Shown: positions 1 through 7,630, counted from the first letter of the stretch. The stretch: DNA of 21,904 bases from an uncultured Bacteroidales bacterium (GCA_937995875.1 CALKIW010000194.1:1-21904), one strand, 5' to 3'. Translations and numbers: made by a program. The notes: generated from the sequence alone by a model not told the origin.

Positions 1-227
1 GCCAGACGAATGGCATGACGCTTGTCGGGCCATGTAAACTGGTAACGCTCTTGCCCTTCACCAGTGGCATCGGGAGACAGTGCCTGACGAAGTTTGTCGA
101 AGTCTATCACCTGACGAAGTTTGCCATTTTCGTCCTTTGCCTCTGTCAGGCATTCCGGCCAACGTTGGGCAATGTAAGCCATGTTATCGCTCACAATGTC
201 AGGAGTTTGCATTTTTAAGTGTTCCAT
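1..227 (-). CDS. Type III restriction-modification DNA methyltransferase (Mod), N-terminal fragment
   Basis: Reading leftward from an ATG at 225-227 there are 75 codons with no stop, running off the left edge, so only the N-terminus is visible. The fragment opens MEHLKMQTPDIV, has the segment QRWPECLTEA, and later IDFDKLRQ and ERYQFTWPDKRHAI. This pattern is typical of the leader of Mod subunits of type III restriction systems (adenine N6 methyltransferases) in Bacteroidota, just before the invariant stretch leading to the catalytic motifs. The catalytic DPPY motif and the S-adenosylmethionine-binding motif lie outside the window. A second in-frame Met (residue 6) could also start the protein. 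No Shine-Dalgarno is visible. A TAnnTTTG box lies about 145 nt upstream. The res partner, if any, would be to the left. The family call rests on recognised N-terminal sequence only. Confidence 0.75.
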   Translation of the reverse strand, partial: MEHLKMQTPDIVSDNMAYIAQRWPECLTEAKDENGKLRQVIDFDKLRQALSPDATGEGQERYQFTWPDKRHAIRL

Positions 228-370
228 ATCTTAATTCCGCAACTAAGTGCAATTTATTGTTAATATATTTTATAAGACTCTGAGAAACAACAAGTTCCTA
301 TGTTTTTGCCGCTGATATAATCTTCACTAACTTTATGGTGTAAAAAAAAGTACAATTCTATGCAGCATGA

Positions 371-378
371 CAAAGATA
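371..378 (-). promoter_or_regulatory. Candidate -7 element for the mod gene
   Basis: On the minus strand this reads TATCTTTG, an exact match to the Bacteroidota -7 consensus TAnnTTTG, directed at the methyltransferase start 144 nt away. No TTG is found at the proper -33 distance, so support is from one box only. Confidence 0.4.
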
Positions 379-567
379 GCAATAAAATGTGATAATTTCA
401 TACCCATACGATGGTATTTTTATGCGCTGAACGGTTTTGAATCTTCAACGGGTGCGCATCCGTATGTTCTGTGCCGAAAGTGGCTCGTTCATCACGGAGC
501 TTGTCGAGGAAACACCTCTGTATGATAAGTGAATAACTTCTGTATATTTTCTTGACAAATGGTCTCT

Positions 568-622
568 CAATTTTCGCGAATTTAAAAATAAAAATCCTTT
601 GAGCCGAAATACGCGAAAATTG
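568..622. repeat. Inverted repeat at the end of intergenic element copy A
   Basis: The left arm CAATTTTCGCGAATTT (568-583) is the reverse complement of AAATACGCGAAAATTG (607-622) apart from one mismatch, with a 23-nt spacer. A 19-nt version of the left arm (565-583) is repeated exactly at 19729-19747, the end of the second copy of the element. The arm therefore probably marks the element boundary and is duplicated in inverted form here. Confidence 0.7.
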
Positions 623-914
623 CCGTATTTTGTAGTTGTTTGACAATCAGCAGTTTAGCAAAAATGCTCTCGCCTTCGCTGTTTTGCCGTCTGCGATTGC
701 ATATCAAACGGCAGCGTGGTTAGGCCCTAATCGCAATGCGACGAAGCTTCTATCGTGTCGCCACTAAGCCCAAGCCGCACCGTCATTAGATACTCATCGC
801 ACTGCCACGGATTTTTTTCGTTCGTCCAAATAGATTTTAACCGTAAAAACATAGCCCTTTTTCCTCTGGATGCTCCGAAAATAATCATCGGTTTTTGGTT
901 ATTTTATTTTACAC
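604..914 (-). repeat. Intergenic repeat element, copy A (~310 nt, with 22-nt periodic core)
   Basis: Read on the minus strand, this segment aligns end to end with 19438-19750 on the plus strand (311 versus 313 nt). Shared blocks appear in the same order: GTGTAAAA at the start, CGATGATTATT, AAAAAGGGCTATGTTTTT (18 of 18), a GGGCTTA core, CAATCGC followed by GACGGCAAAA or GATGACAAAA, and a CAATTTTCGCG-ATTTCGG end. The middle (about 706-815) consists of five degenerate units with a 22-nt period, starting near 706, 728, 750, 772 and 794; several contain a GCTTA or CTTAG core followed by a C-G-C rich half. No protein frame runs through it. It may be an unclassified, mobile-element-derived or regulatory intergenic repeat of this lineage. 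Confidence 0.75.
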
Positions 915-1002
915 AGCGTAGGGTGCGTACAGTGGAGGCACGTGCTTAGATTTTAACATCATCAATGTGGCGTAGGGGTAAGGATTAGTATTGATTTTCC
1001 GT

Positions 1003-1072
1003 TTTTCCCGGTGCACCGGCCTGAGGGAAACTGTACGGTGACAGCACGTTCGTGCAGGTGATACCGGGAAAA
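1003..1072. other. Potential three-way-junction structure downstream of menB
   Basis: The outer arms TTTTCCCGGT (1003-1012) and ACCGGGAAAA (1063-1072) are perfectly complementary over 10 bp. Inside are a second stem CACCG/CGGTG (1014-1018 with 1036-1040) and a short hairpin GCAC-GTTC-GTGC (1044-1055). It sits 35 nt past the menB stop codon. There is no T-run on either strand after the outer stem, so it is not a standard intrinsic terminator. It may be a 3'-end structure of the men operon transcript or an independent structured element. Confidence 0.45.
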
Positions 1073-1106
1073 GCGGGGGAGAATAGGGTTGCTCTTGGAG
1101 GATTGT

Positions 1107-1934
1107 CTATGGGAATTTGGGATATTTGTCGAAGTCCGGCTTGCGCTTTTCGAGGAATGCGCGGCCGCCCTCACGGGCTTCGTCGAGTGTATAGTAGAGC
1201 ATGGTGGCATCTCCGGCCAGCTCTTGGATGCCCGCCTGTCCGTCAAGTTCGGCATTGAAGCCCGCTTTCATCATGCGCAGGGCCAGCGGCGACCGCTCCA
1301 TCATGGTCTCTGCCCAAGCCACGCAGGTGTCTTCAAGCTGCTCAAACGGCACCACCTTGTTGACCAGCCCCATGTTCAGCGCCTCTTGGGCGGAGTATTG
1401 TTCGCAGAGAAACCATATCTCGCGCGCTTTCTTCTGTCCCACGATGCGAGCCAGATAGCCGGCGCCGAAACCCGCGTCGAAACTGCCCACCTTGGGGCCG
1501 GTTTGTCCGAAAATGGCATTTTCGGAAGCCACGCTGAGGTCGCACATCACGTGCAGCACGTGTCCGCCACCGATGGCATAGCCATTGACCATCGCAATGA
1601 CAGGCTTGGGCAGCCGTCGAATCTGCATCTGCACGTCGAGCACGTTCAGGCGGGGCACACCGTCGTCGCCCACATATCCGCCGTTGCCCTTAACGTGCAT
1701 GTCGCCCCCTGAGCAGAAGGCCTTGTCGCCGGCACCGGTCAATATCACCACGCGAATGTCCATGCAGTCGCGGCAATGGGTGAAGGCCTGCCCCATTTCC
1801 ATCACTGTTCGTGGGGTGAATGCGTTGCGGTAGCGTGGCCGGTTGATGGTTATTTTTGCAATGTGATGATACTCCTCAAAGAGTATTTCCTTGAAGTCGA
1901 AACCTGCTATCGGTTTCCAATTACGTTGAGTCAT
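1107..1934 (-). CDS. menB: 1,4-dihydroxy-2-naphthoyl-CoA synthase
   Basis: MenB of the crotonase superfamily performs the intramolecular Claisen (Dieckmann) cyclisation of o-succinylbenzoyl-CoA to DHNA-CoA in the cytosolic menaquinone pathway. The 275-residue protein has the usual family length. Visible landmarks are AFCSGGD (72-78, oxyanion hole region), GYAIGGGH (118-125, second oxyanion Gly), and QTGPKVGSFDAG (144-155). The QTG segment has Gly where other crotonases carry a catalytic Glu, as in the E. coli-type, bicarbonate-assisted MenB group. The C-terminus is rich in charged residues and ends KYPKFP, a common MenB ending. It is the last gene of the minus-strand men operon, 146 nt after menD, a longer gap than between the other members. 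No clear internal promoter was found in that gap. The start is the first ATG giving MTQRNWKPI. Confidence 0.96.
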   Translation of the reverse strand: MTQRNWKPIAGFDFKEILFEEYHHIAKITINRPRYRNAFTPRTVMEMGQAFTHCRDCMDIRVVILTGAGDKAFCSGGDMHVKGNGGYVGDDGVPRLNVLDVQMQIRRLPKPVIAMVNGYAIGGGHVLHVMCDLSVASENAIFGQTGPKVGSFDAGFGAGYLARIVGQKKAREIWFLCEQYSAQEALNMGLVNKVVPFEQLEDTCVAWAETMMERSPLALRMMKAGFNAELDGQAGIQELAGDATMLYYTLDEAREGGRAFLEKRKPDFDKYPKFP

Positions 1935-2080
1935 ATCTTTGGATTTAAGTTGTTATTTGGAGAAGGTCGCGAAGTTGAGGCTGTTTTAGGTGACCGTAGG
2001 TCAATGATCGGGAGATGTTTCCTTGTCATAACAATGTCTTTTTGTTCCTAAAGCATTCTCCTTGATCTCTTGTTTTCTTT

Positions 2081-3751
2081 TTAATTCACCTTTTTCTTAT
2101 TCCCATAGAGGTAATCTTGCAGCACGCGTTTGTCTTCTTCCGGGTCGGTAAATACTTCTAATAGAATAGGTACCATGCTGTTTGGATTTGTCAGCGCCAT
2201 GAGACCGTCGTACAGTTCTTCTTGGTTGTGGGCGGCGTAATATTGCACGTTGTTTTCCTCACATATACCTTTGGCCGTTGTGTGATGGGCTGCGGCAATA
2301 AATTCTTTGCTTGCCGGACTATCTTCCAACCCCGGCAGACTTCTGAAAATGCCTCCTTCGCCATTGTTAAGCAGCAGAACTCGGAGGTTGTTGGTGAGGT
2401 TGTTGTTCCACAAGGCGTTTTGGTCGTAGAAGAAACTGAGGTCTCCGATGACACAGAACACCAGCTCATCCACGTCGCAGGCATAGCCAACGGCAGTGGA
2501 GAGACTGCCCTCTATGCCGTTCACACCACGATTGACGAAAAGATATGAGTGTGAACAGATGAGCCCCAAGCGCACGGCCATGCTGTTGGCAAACTGGAAC
2601 TCGCAGTTGATTTCCAATGTCATGTCGAAAAACGCACGCACGGCAGCCAACTGCGAAAAGTCGGGTTCATAGTTGTTATAGCGTTTCCTGCACTTATATG
2701 CCAGTTTGTTCCAGCGGTGCATAAAGGCCGTAGGCTTCTTATTTTCTACGGCGTCTCCAAGTGCTGATAAAGTGTCATAGACGGTAGATCGCAACACATC
2801 TGTGGCATTCATGAACACATCGTGCAGTTCGCCATCGCGGTTTACTATGATTGTGCGTGCCCCTTTGGCTTTCTGTAGGAATTTCTTGAGCCGTTTGCTC
2901 ACAAAGGTGTCGCCCAAGTAAACAATAAAGTCGGGCAGATATTTCTCTTCCTCTCCCTCAATCTCGATGAGCATTTCTTCAATGTGCAGAGGCTCGCAGA
3001 TAATGTCGTCGGCTAATTTTTCATAGAGCACGACGGCATACTCTATCAAACTGAGCATCGGCAGGTGAATATGCTCCAAATGTTCCGGTTTGGTCTGTCC
3101 GATAAGAATCATGGGACGTTTGGCCCTCTTAAAATCTTTGGCAATGTCCATCAGAGTGAGAAAGTCGGGGAGGTCCTGATGCAGTTGAATTTTACGTTCA
3201 TCGGGAAGCGCTTCGACAGAAAAATCGAAAAGGGGCTCAGAGATGGGCACATTGATGTGAACGGGGCCTCCTTCACCGCGTTCCATGGCGATAAGGGCTT
3301 CGTTCACGAGACGGTTGCAATACCAGTGCTCGGTTTCGTCGTGCGGTTCGGGCAGATTCACGGCTTTGCGCACAAAGTCGCGCAAGGCGTTGGGCTGGTG
3401 CAAAGTCTGGCCTTGCAGCTGGTCGATCATGCAGGCCGGGCGGTCGGCCGAGATGATGATGAGTTTGCGATGCTGATACAGAGCCTCAGCCGCAGCAGGT
3501 GCCACGTTGAGCAATGCCGATCCCGACGTGACACAAATTGCAACAGGCTCGTCGTCTATCTGGCTCAGTCCCAGGGCAAAAAAGCCCGCCGAACGCTCGT
3601 CGGTCACGGCGTAACATTCAATTTCGGGACACTCGTTGAGGTTGTGAACGATAGCGGCATTGCGACTTCCGGGACAAACCACAGCACTGCGCACACCCCA
3701 TTTCACCAGCAGGGCGGTCAGTATGTTTACATTATCTTTATTAGCGTACAT
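2081..3751 (-). CDS. menD: 2-succinyl-5-enolpyruvyl-6-hydroxy-3-cyclohexene-1-carboxylate synthase
   Basis: MenD is a thiamine-diphosphate enzyme that adds the succinyl semialdehyde unit from 2-oxoglutarate to isochorismate. The 556-residue protein starts MYANKDNVN. The PYR domain shows VCPGSRNAAI (25-34) and TDERSAGFF (50-58), whose Glu52 is the expected activator of the cofactor ring. QGQTLHQPNAL follows in the same half. The C-terminal PP domain carries NRGVNGIEGSLSTAVGYA and the metal/diphosphate motif beginning GDLSFFYD (about residue 436) and ending near LNNGEGG. The frame stays open 161 codons further upstream, but that extension overlaps menF and lacks family sequence. The chosen ATG lies 11 nt after the menF stop, as expected for a tight operon. 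It uses the isochorismate produced by the neighbouring menF product. Confidence 0.96.
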   Translation of the reverse strand: MYANKDNVNILTALLVKWGVRSAVVCPGSRNAAIVHNLNECPEIECYAVTDERSAGFFALGLSQIDDEPVAICVTSGSALLNVAPAAAEALYQHRKLIIISADRPACMIDQLQGQTLHQPNALRDFVRKAVNLPEPHDETEHWYCNRLVNEALIAMERGEGGPVHINVPISEPLFDFSVEALPDERKIQLHQDLPDFLTLMDIAKDFKRAKRPMILIGQTKPEHLEHIHLPMLSLIEYAVVLYEKLADDIICEPLHIEEMLIEIEGEEEKYLPDFIVYLGDTFVSKRLKKFLQKAKGARTIIVNRDGELHDVFMNATDVLRSTVYDTLSALGDAVENKKPTAFMHRWNKLAYKCRKRYNNYEPDFSQLAAVRAFFDMTLEINCEFQFANSMAVRLGLICSHSYLFVNRGVNGIEGSLSTAVGYACDVDELVFCVIGDLSFFYDQNALWNNNLTNNLRVLLLNNGEGGIFRSLPGLEDSPASKEFIAAAHHTTAKGICEENNVQYYAAHNQEELYDGLMALTNPNSMVPILLEVFTDPEEDKRVLQDYLYGNKKKVN

Positions 3752-3762
3752 CGTGTTAGAAG

Positions 3763-4812
3763 TTAGATGGTGAGCAGACGGAGCATTGTTTGCATTTTCG
3801 TTTGGGTTTCCTGCCATTCCGACGTCATGTTGCTGTCGTGCAGAATGCCCCCTCCGGCATAGAGCCTTAATTTGTTTCCGATAATCTCCATACATCTCAA
3901 GGCTACATATAAATGGGTTGATCCCTGTAGGGCAAGGGGACCGCAGAAACCACTGTAATATTTTCTCTCGATTGATTCGTTGGCGGTTATAAATGCGCGG
4001 GCATCCTCTTTGGGAATGCCACACACCGCCGGGGTGGGATAGAGGGCTTCGATGAGCGTACCGATATGGCTTGCGTTGTGCAGCCTGAATGTAAAATCCG
4101 TCCTCAGGTGCAACAGATGAGCCGCTTCTGTGGTATAGGGACCGTGTGCAGAAACGGTATCGGCAAATTGGCTCAGGACGCTCATGATGTAAGTGCTTAC
4201 ATAGTGTTGCTCCTCCCTGTTCTTCTCCGTCCACACTGCCTTGCTTACGTCTTGTGCATCATTTTCACGCTTCATCGTGCCGGCCAAAGCCATAGTGTGC
4301 CATTCGTCATCACTGCTGTTAAGCAACACCTCCGGCGTAGCCATGAGCCATGTGCCGGCTTGCTGCATGGAGACAAGGGCTATAAACTGGTGGGGATAGA
4401 GGTCGCAGGCTTTCAAGAAAAGGTCTTTTGCGTTGATGGCCTCAGGCGACTCGATTTGGCAGCATCGTGAAAGCACAATCTTGCCAAATCTTCCCGCTTG
4501 GGTCTCTGCATGAAATTTGCGGAAATCTGAAGCATAGGCAGTTTTCTCCGTTGCCCGTTCTGTTACGACTGTTGAAGAGCCTTCCATAGTTGCCGGCGTC
4601 TCCACCTCGTGAGATTCGATCACATCCGGCTGCAACAGCAAGACGGGATGTTGTTCTGAAACCACAAAGGGAGCCATTGCAAATCCTGCGCACCCATTCA
4701 GTTTGACCACCGAATCAAGCACCAGCGGGCTGCCTTCCGTCTGTGCCACAAACGTATAATGGCTCTGTTCGGGCAACCTGTAATAGGCATAATTCTTCAG
4801 CTTTTTATCCAC
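3763..4812 (-). CDS. menF: Isochorismate synthase (chorismate-binding family)
   Basis: It converts chorismate to isochorismate, the first committed step of menaquinone synthesis. The protein has 349 residues, shorter than E. coli MenF but typical for Bacteroidota. The chorismate-binding domain occupies roughly residues 95-345. It shows GKIVLSR (110-116, with the Lys expected to activate water), ALAGTMKR (175-182), the KNREEQHY helix (197-204), HLRTDFTF (235-242), PTPAVCGIPKEDA (259-271) and LYAGGGIL (317-324). SEWQETQTK at 331-339 supplies the conserved metal-ligand Glu. Context within the men operon argues against anthranilate, aminodeoxychorismate or siderophore isochorismate synthases of the same family. 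The gap to the upstream thioesterase is 12 nt and to menD 11 nt, so they are probably co-transcribed. Confidence 0.94.
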   Translation of the reverse strand: MDKKLKNYAYYRLPEQSHYTFVAQTEGSPLVLDSVVKLNGCAGFAMAPFVVSEQHPVLLLQPDVIESHEVETPATMEGSSTVVTERATEKTAYASDFRKFHAETQAGRFGKIVLSRCCQIESPEAINAKDLFLKACDLYPHQFIALVSMQQAGTWLMATPEVLLNSSDDEWHTMALAGTMKRENDAQDVSKAVWTEKNREEQHYVSTYIMSVLSQFADTVSAHGPYTTEAAHLLHLRTDFTFRLHNASHIGTLIEALYPTPAVCGIPKEDARAFITANESIERKYYSGFCGPLALQGSTHLYVALRCMEIIGNKLRLYAGGGILHDSNMTSEWQETQTKMQTMLRLLTI

Positions 4813-4824
4813 TGACAGTCCTTT

Positions 4825-5271
4825 CTATTCGTCTTCGGCAGGCTGGAAAGGCTGATCGCCTTTTTTCGGATCAATCACGTAGTTGGTTACTTGCACGGTA
4901 GAGACCAGTTTGCCGAGCGCGTTTTTTACCTCCACCTGCCACACGTGCAGGGTGTGGCCTTGGTGTAGCAATTTGGCGTATGCCGTCACGGTGTCGCCTT
5001 CTCGCACGGCACTGATGTGGTTTCCGCTCACATTGATGCCCACGCTGATTTTGTCGGGGCATAGCGACATCGACCCCACACCGGCTAAGTTTTCGGCCAG
5101 AGCCAGTGTGGCGCCACCTGAGAGAAAGCCGAATGGTTGGCGGTTGAGCTTGTCCACCTTCATGCGGGCCATGCAGGTGTCCGGCTCCGGAGTGGACAAA
5201 AATTCCATAGCCAGCGTGTTTGATAAACCGTCTTGCTGTTCTATGAGTGCTTTTTGTTTTTCTATATTCAT
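4825..5271 (-). CDS. menI: Hotdog-fold thioesterase, probable DHNA-CoA hydrolase
   Basis: The 148-residue protein has a PaaI-type hotdog thioesterase pattern: LNRQPFGFLSGGATLALAE (42-60), with Glu60 in the position of the catalytic acid at the start of the long helix. KISVGINVSGNHISAVREG and the later strands follow. In canonical members an HG precedes the LSGG-like loop; here the pair is FG, a mild deviation. Being the first gene of an operon with menF, menD and menB strongly suggests hydrolysis of DHNA-CoA to DHNA, the step before MenA. This specificity is inferred from context; sequence alone supports only an acyl-CoA thioesterase. A Bacteroidota -7 box lies 28 nt upstream, so it likely opens the operon. 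The N-terminus is MNIEKQKALIEQQDG. Confidence 0.85.
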   Translation of the reverse strand: MNIEKQKALIEQQDGLSNTLAMEFLSTPEPDTCMARMKVDKLNRQPFGFLSGGATLALAENLAGVGSMSLCPDKISVGINVSGNHISAVREGDTVTAYAKLLHQGHTLHVWQVEVKNALGKLVSTVQVTNYVIDPKKGDQPFQPAEDE

Positions 5272-5298
5272 TGTGGTCCTCTTTATATGTTATTATTG

Positions 5299-5306
5299 CA
5301 AAGATA
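5299..5306 (-). promoter_or_regulatory. Candidate -7 element of the menI-menF-menD-menB operon
   Basis: On the minus strand this reads TATCTTTG (TAnnTTTG consensus), 28 nt upstream of the thioesterase ATG. No TTG is seen at the standard -33 distance. Position and match make it the best candidate for driving the leftward men operon. Confidence 0.55.
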
Positions 5307-5487
5307 AGAAAAAGAATCGTAGAAAGGCCCTATATGTATGGTTTTTTACAGACTTGTTGCATCGGAAGAATTGCCCTTCATCCCCTCTTTGCTGTTCGCC
5401 CATTGTTCCAACTGTTGCATATAGTTCGTAAAGTTCCTTTCTTGGGCATGTTTCCAAACGTCACCCAACATTGCGGCACCGCCATAT

Positions 5488-5498
5488 CGCGTGACGCG
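5488..5498. promoter_or_regulatory. CGCG-TGA-CGCG near-palindrome upstream of the LysR gene
   Basis: An 11-nt dyad with a 3-nt centre lies 26 nt before the LysR start, in the 253-nt region between the divergent LysR and menI genes. LysR-type regulators commonly bind dyads beside their own gene, but this site does not follow the T-N11-A pattern, so assignment as an operator is tentative. The rest of the region shows nothing else I can name. Confidence 0.25.
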
Positions 5499-5524
5499 TT
5501 ACTCGGATTAACGAAGAAAAGATC

Positions 5525-6433
5525 ATGGAACTAAGACAGATAAAATATTTCCTGAAAGTGGCGGAGTTGCTCAATTTCTCTGAGGCCTCCAAGGCTTTGT
5601 TTATAACTCAAAGTACACTCTCCCAGCAAATCAGACAGTTGGAGCAGGAGTTTGATACGGTGCTGTTTGCGCGAAACAGTCATGAGGTGTCGCTGACCGA
5701 GGCCGGAAGGCAGCTCCAACATTATGCCCAACGTGTGGTTGTCGATGCAGATGCTTGCGTGCAGAAGATGGAAGACTTGAAAAACATGTTGGCCGGCGAA
5801 TTGAACATAGGGGTCACTTTCACATTCAGTCCGTTGCTCACGGAAACTGTTTTGGAGTTTATGAAACTATATCCCAATGTGCGCCTGAACGTGTTTTACA
5901 AGACTATGGGTGAGTAGATGGATATGTTGCAGCAGCGAGAGGTGGACTTTGTGCTGGCCTTCAAGCCGACAGGTAATAACAGTAAAATAGAGAGTCATGT
6001 GTTGTTCAATAATCATTTGTCGGTGGTGGTGAGCGATACCCACCCCCTTGCCTCCCGAAAGTCGGTGTCGCTGGATGATTTGAGGCACTTCGATCTGGCG
6101 CTGCCTGCGCGTGGTCTGCAGGCTCGCAGTTCGTTTGATGAGGTGACACGTAATATGGAAGACGAATTGAGAGTCAGACTGGAGTTGAACGATGTGAGTA
6201 TCTTGTTGAAACTGATCAGGCAGAGTAAGCTGGTCACAGTGCTGGCTGAGGCCACTATTCACGATGAGGATGGTGTTGTGGCAGTGCCTTTGGAGATGGC
6301 TAACAACGACATGGAAGGTTGTATCCATCTGCTCAAGCAAGCCTATGTGAAGAATTCCGCACGCGAATTTTACTGTCTTCTGAGTGGCTCCCGTGCCATC
6401 TTGAAGTATTCTTCGCTGGCCAAATTGTTGTAA
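5525..6433 (+). pseudogene. LysR-type transcriptional regulator split by an in-frame TAG
   Basis: Two consecutive frames in the same phase together give a normal-length (about 302 residue) LysR regulator. The first, 5525-5917 (130 aa), has the winged HTH MELRQIKYFLKVAEL, then FSEASKALFITQSTLSQQI and LARNSHEVSLTEAG-like wing residues, the linker helix, and the first strands of the effector domain, ending FYKTMGE. A TAG at 5915-5917 interrupts it. ATG follows at once (5918) and the second frame (171 aa) continues with the effector-binding domain, including DFVLAFKP. Homology-like continuity across the stop suggests a single-base nonsense change (for example TTG to TAG). Possible outcomes are loss of function, a two-polypeptide product by reinitiation at the abutting ATG, or readthrough. 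The position between the two men arms suggests a role in regulating menaquinone genes; this is inference. Confidence 0.8.
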
Positions 6434-6512
6434 TTGGCAGGAGGGAAAAGCCCATTTTCTTCGTATTCCGGTGTGTTAGGGGGTATGGATAAAAACTAAA
6501 TGGTAAAATCTT

Positions 6513-6542
6513 TTGCAGCAACACACTTATTGTGTATCTTTG
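6513..6542 (+). promoter_or_regulatory. Bacteroidota-type promoter of menC-menE
   Basis: TTG (6513-6515) is followed after 19 nt by TATCTTTG (6535-6542), matching the -33/-7 consensus in sequence and spacing. Transcription should begin near 6549. This excludes the longer in-frame ATG at 6500 as start and supports the menC ATG at 6584. Confidence 0.75.
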
Positions 6543-6583
6543 CTCTGAGGCTCACCGTTGATGGAGCCCGGTTAAAGAATACA

Positions 6584-7630
6584 ATGAAAATATCATATAC
6601 AGACAGAGTTCTCCACTTTAAGCAACCGGCCGGAACAAGTCGGGGCGTGTACACTACGCACCATTCTTACTATGTGCGCATAGAGCAGGATGGTGTGGTG
6701 GGCATTGGCGAGTGCTCGGTGTTGCCTGATTTAAGCAGCGACGCCATGCCGGCCAAACGCTATGAACAGATACTGAACAAGGTGTGTGCCTTTGTTGAAA
6801 AGACGGGTGGCATACCTTATGAGATGCTGCGCCCTTACCCATCCATACTCTTTGGATTTGAGACGGCCTTTGCCCAGATGGATGTCATGGGCTCTACGGC
6901 ACTTTTCGACACGCCGTTTACACGGGGCGAGGAGGGCATCACCATCAACGGATTGGTGTGGATGGGCACTTTCGAGGAGATGTATGCTCGGATGGAAGAA
7001 AAGCTGAAAGCCGGTTTTAGATGCGTGAAACTCAAGATTGGAGCTATCGATTGGCAGAAGGAGATTGCACTTATCAGGCATATCCGACAATATTTTTCCC
7101 GTGACCAGATAGAACTACGTGTGGATGCCAACGGCGGTTTTACTCCCGAAAATGCCATGAGCCGTATGGAGGAGTTGAGTCGATACGACATTCATTCTAT
7201 TGAGCAGCCCATCCGTCAGCACCAGTGGCGGGAAATGGCAAGGCTGTGTCGAGAATCGCCCCTGCCCATCGCGCTCGACGAAGAACTTATCGGTGTGAAT
7301 CAGCTGGACATGAAACGGAGGCTCTTGGAGGAGATACGCCCCGCCTATATCGTACTGAAACCCAGTCTGCATGGTGGTATGATGGGCACCCGCGAGTGGA
7401 TAAGCCTTGCGCAGGATCGTGGCATTGGGTCATGGATTACGTCGGCATTGGAAAGCAATATTGGGCTGAACGCAGTGGCACAGTTGTGTGCAGATGTGTA
7501 TGGTCCGGGTATCACGATGCCACAGGGACTGGGAACGGGCCTGCTCTACACCGACAACATTGATATGCCTTTGGAAATTCGGGGTGATAAACTATGGACA
7601 ATTCAAAACGAACACCATGTTGCTGAATGA
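6584..7630 (+). CDS. menC: o-succinylbenzoate synthase
   Basis: MenC belongs to the enolase superfamily and dehydrates SHCHC to o-succinylbenzoate. The protein has 348 residues from the ATG at 6584; an upstream in-frame ATG at 6500 lies before the predicted transcription start and would add 28 residues without family similarity. The capping domain includes GIGECSVLPDL (40-50). The barrel shows the catalytic KxK (CVKLKIG, Lys149 and Lys151), metal ligands Asp181 (LRVDANGGF), Glu207 (SIEQPI) and Asp232 (IALDEEL), and the opposite catalytic Lys259 (VLKPSLHGG). The set is complete, so the enzyme should be active. Its last 14 nt overlap menE, suggesting translational coupling. Related dipeptide epimerases are the main alternative within the superfamily, but the men context settles the call. 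Confidence 0.95.
   Translation: MKISYTDRVLHFKQPAGTSRGVYTTHHSYYVRIEQDGVVGIGECSVLPDLSSDAMPAKRYEQILNKVCAFVEKTGGIPYEMLRPYPSILFGFETAFAQMDVMGSTALFDTPFTRGEEGITINGLVWMGTFEEMYARMEEKLKAGFRCVKLKIGAIDWQKEIALIRHIRQYFSRDQIELRVDANGGFTPENAMSRMEELSRYDIHSIEQPIRQHQWREMARLCRESPLPIALDEELIGVNQLDMKRRLLEEIRPAYIVLKPSLHGGMMGTREWISLAQDRGIGSWITSALESNIGLNAVAQLCADVYGPGITMPQGLGTGLLYTDNIDMPLEIRGDKLWTIQNEHHVAE

Larger units (their letters stand above)
228..1106. other. Gene-free stretch between mod and menB
   Basis: No open reading frame here looks like a real protein; the short frames have no recognisable family pattern. The stretch contains a candidate mod promoter box (371-378), a 16-nt inverted repeat (568-583 with 607-622), copy A of a ~310-nt intergenic element (604-914), and a 70-nt segment able to form a three-way junction (1003-1072). 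The 379-560 part shows nothing I can name. Confidence 0.6.

Noticed and set aside
398..646. 82-codon minus-strand frame in the left gene-free stretch
   Set aside because: It runs through the inverted repeat at the end of the intergenic element and has no family pattern; likely spurious.
1011..1060. Faint resemblance to a cobalamin riboswitch (GGGAA followed by CGGTG)
   Set aside because: The B12-box and other invariant blocks are absent, and no plus-strand gene follows; menB lies on the opposite strand.
1089..1712. 207-codon plus-strand frame opposite menB
   Set aside because: Antisense shadow of a well-conserved gene; composition reflects the menB codons.
3752..4234. N-terminal extension of menD by 161 codons
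   Set aside because: Overlaps menF entirely within that stretch; the ATG at 3751 gives the standard MenD N-terminus.
5525..6433. Two separate regulator genes or a programmed frameshift in the LysR region
   Set aside because: Both parts are in the same frame and form one LysR protein, so a nonsense codon explains the break without frameshifting.
6500..6583. Upstream ATG (6500) as menC start
   Set aside because: It precedes the -33/-7 promoter elements and adds residues without family similarity.
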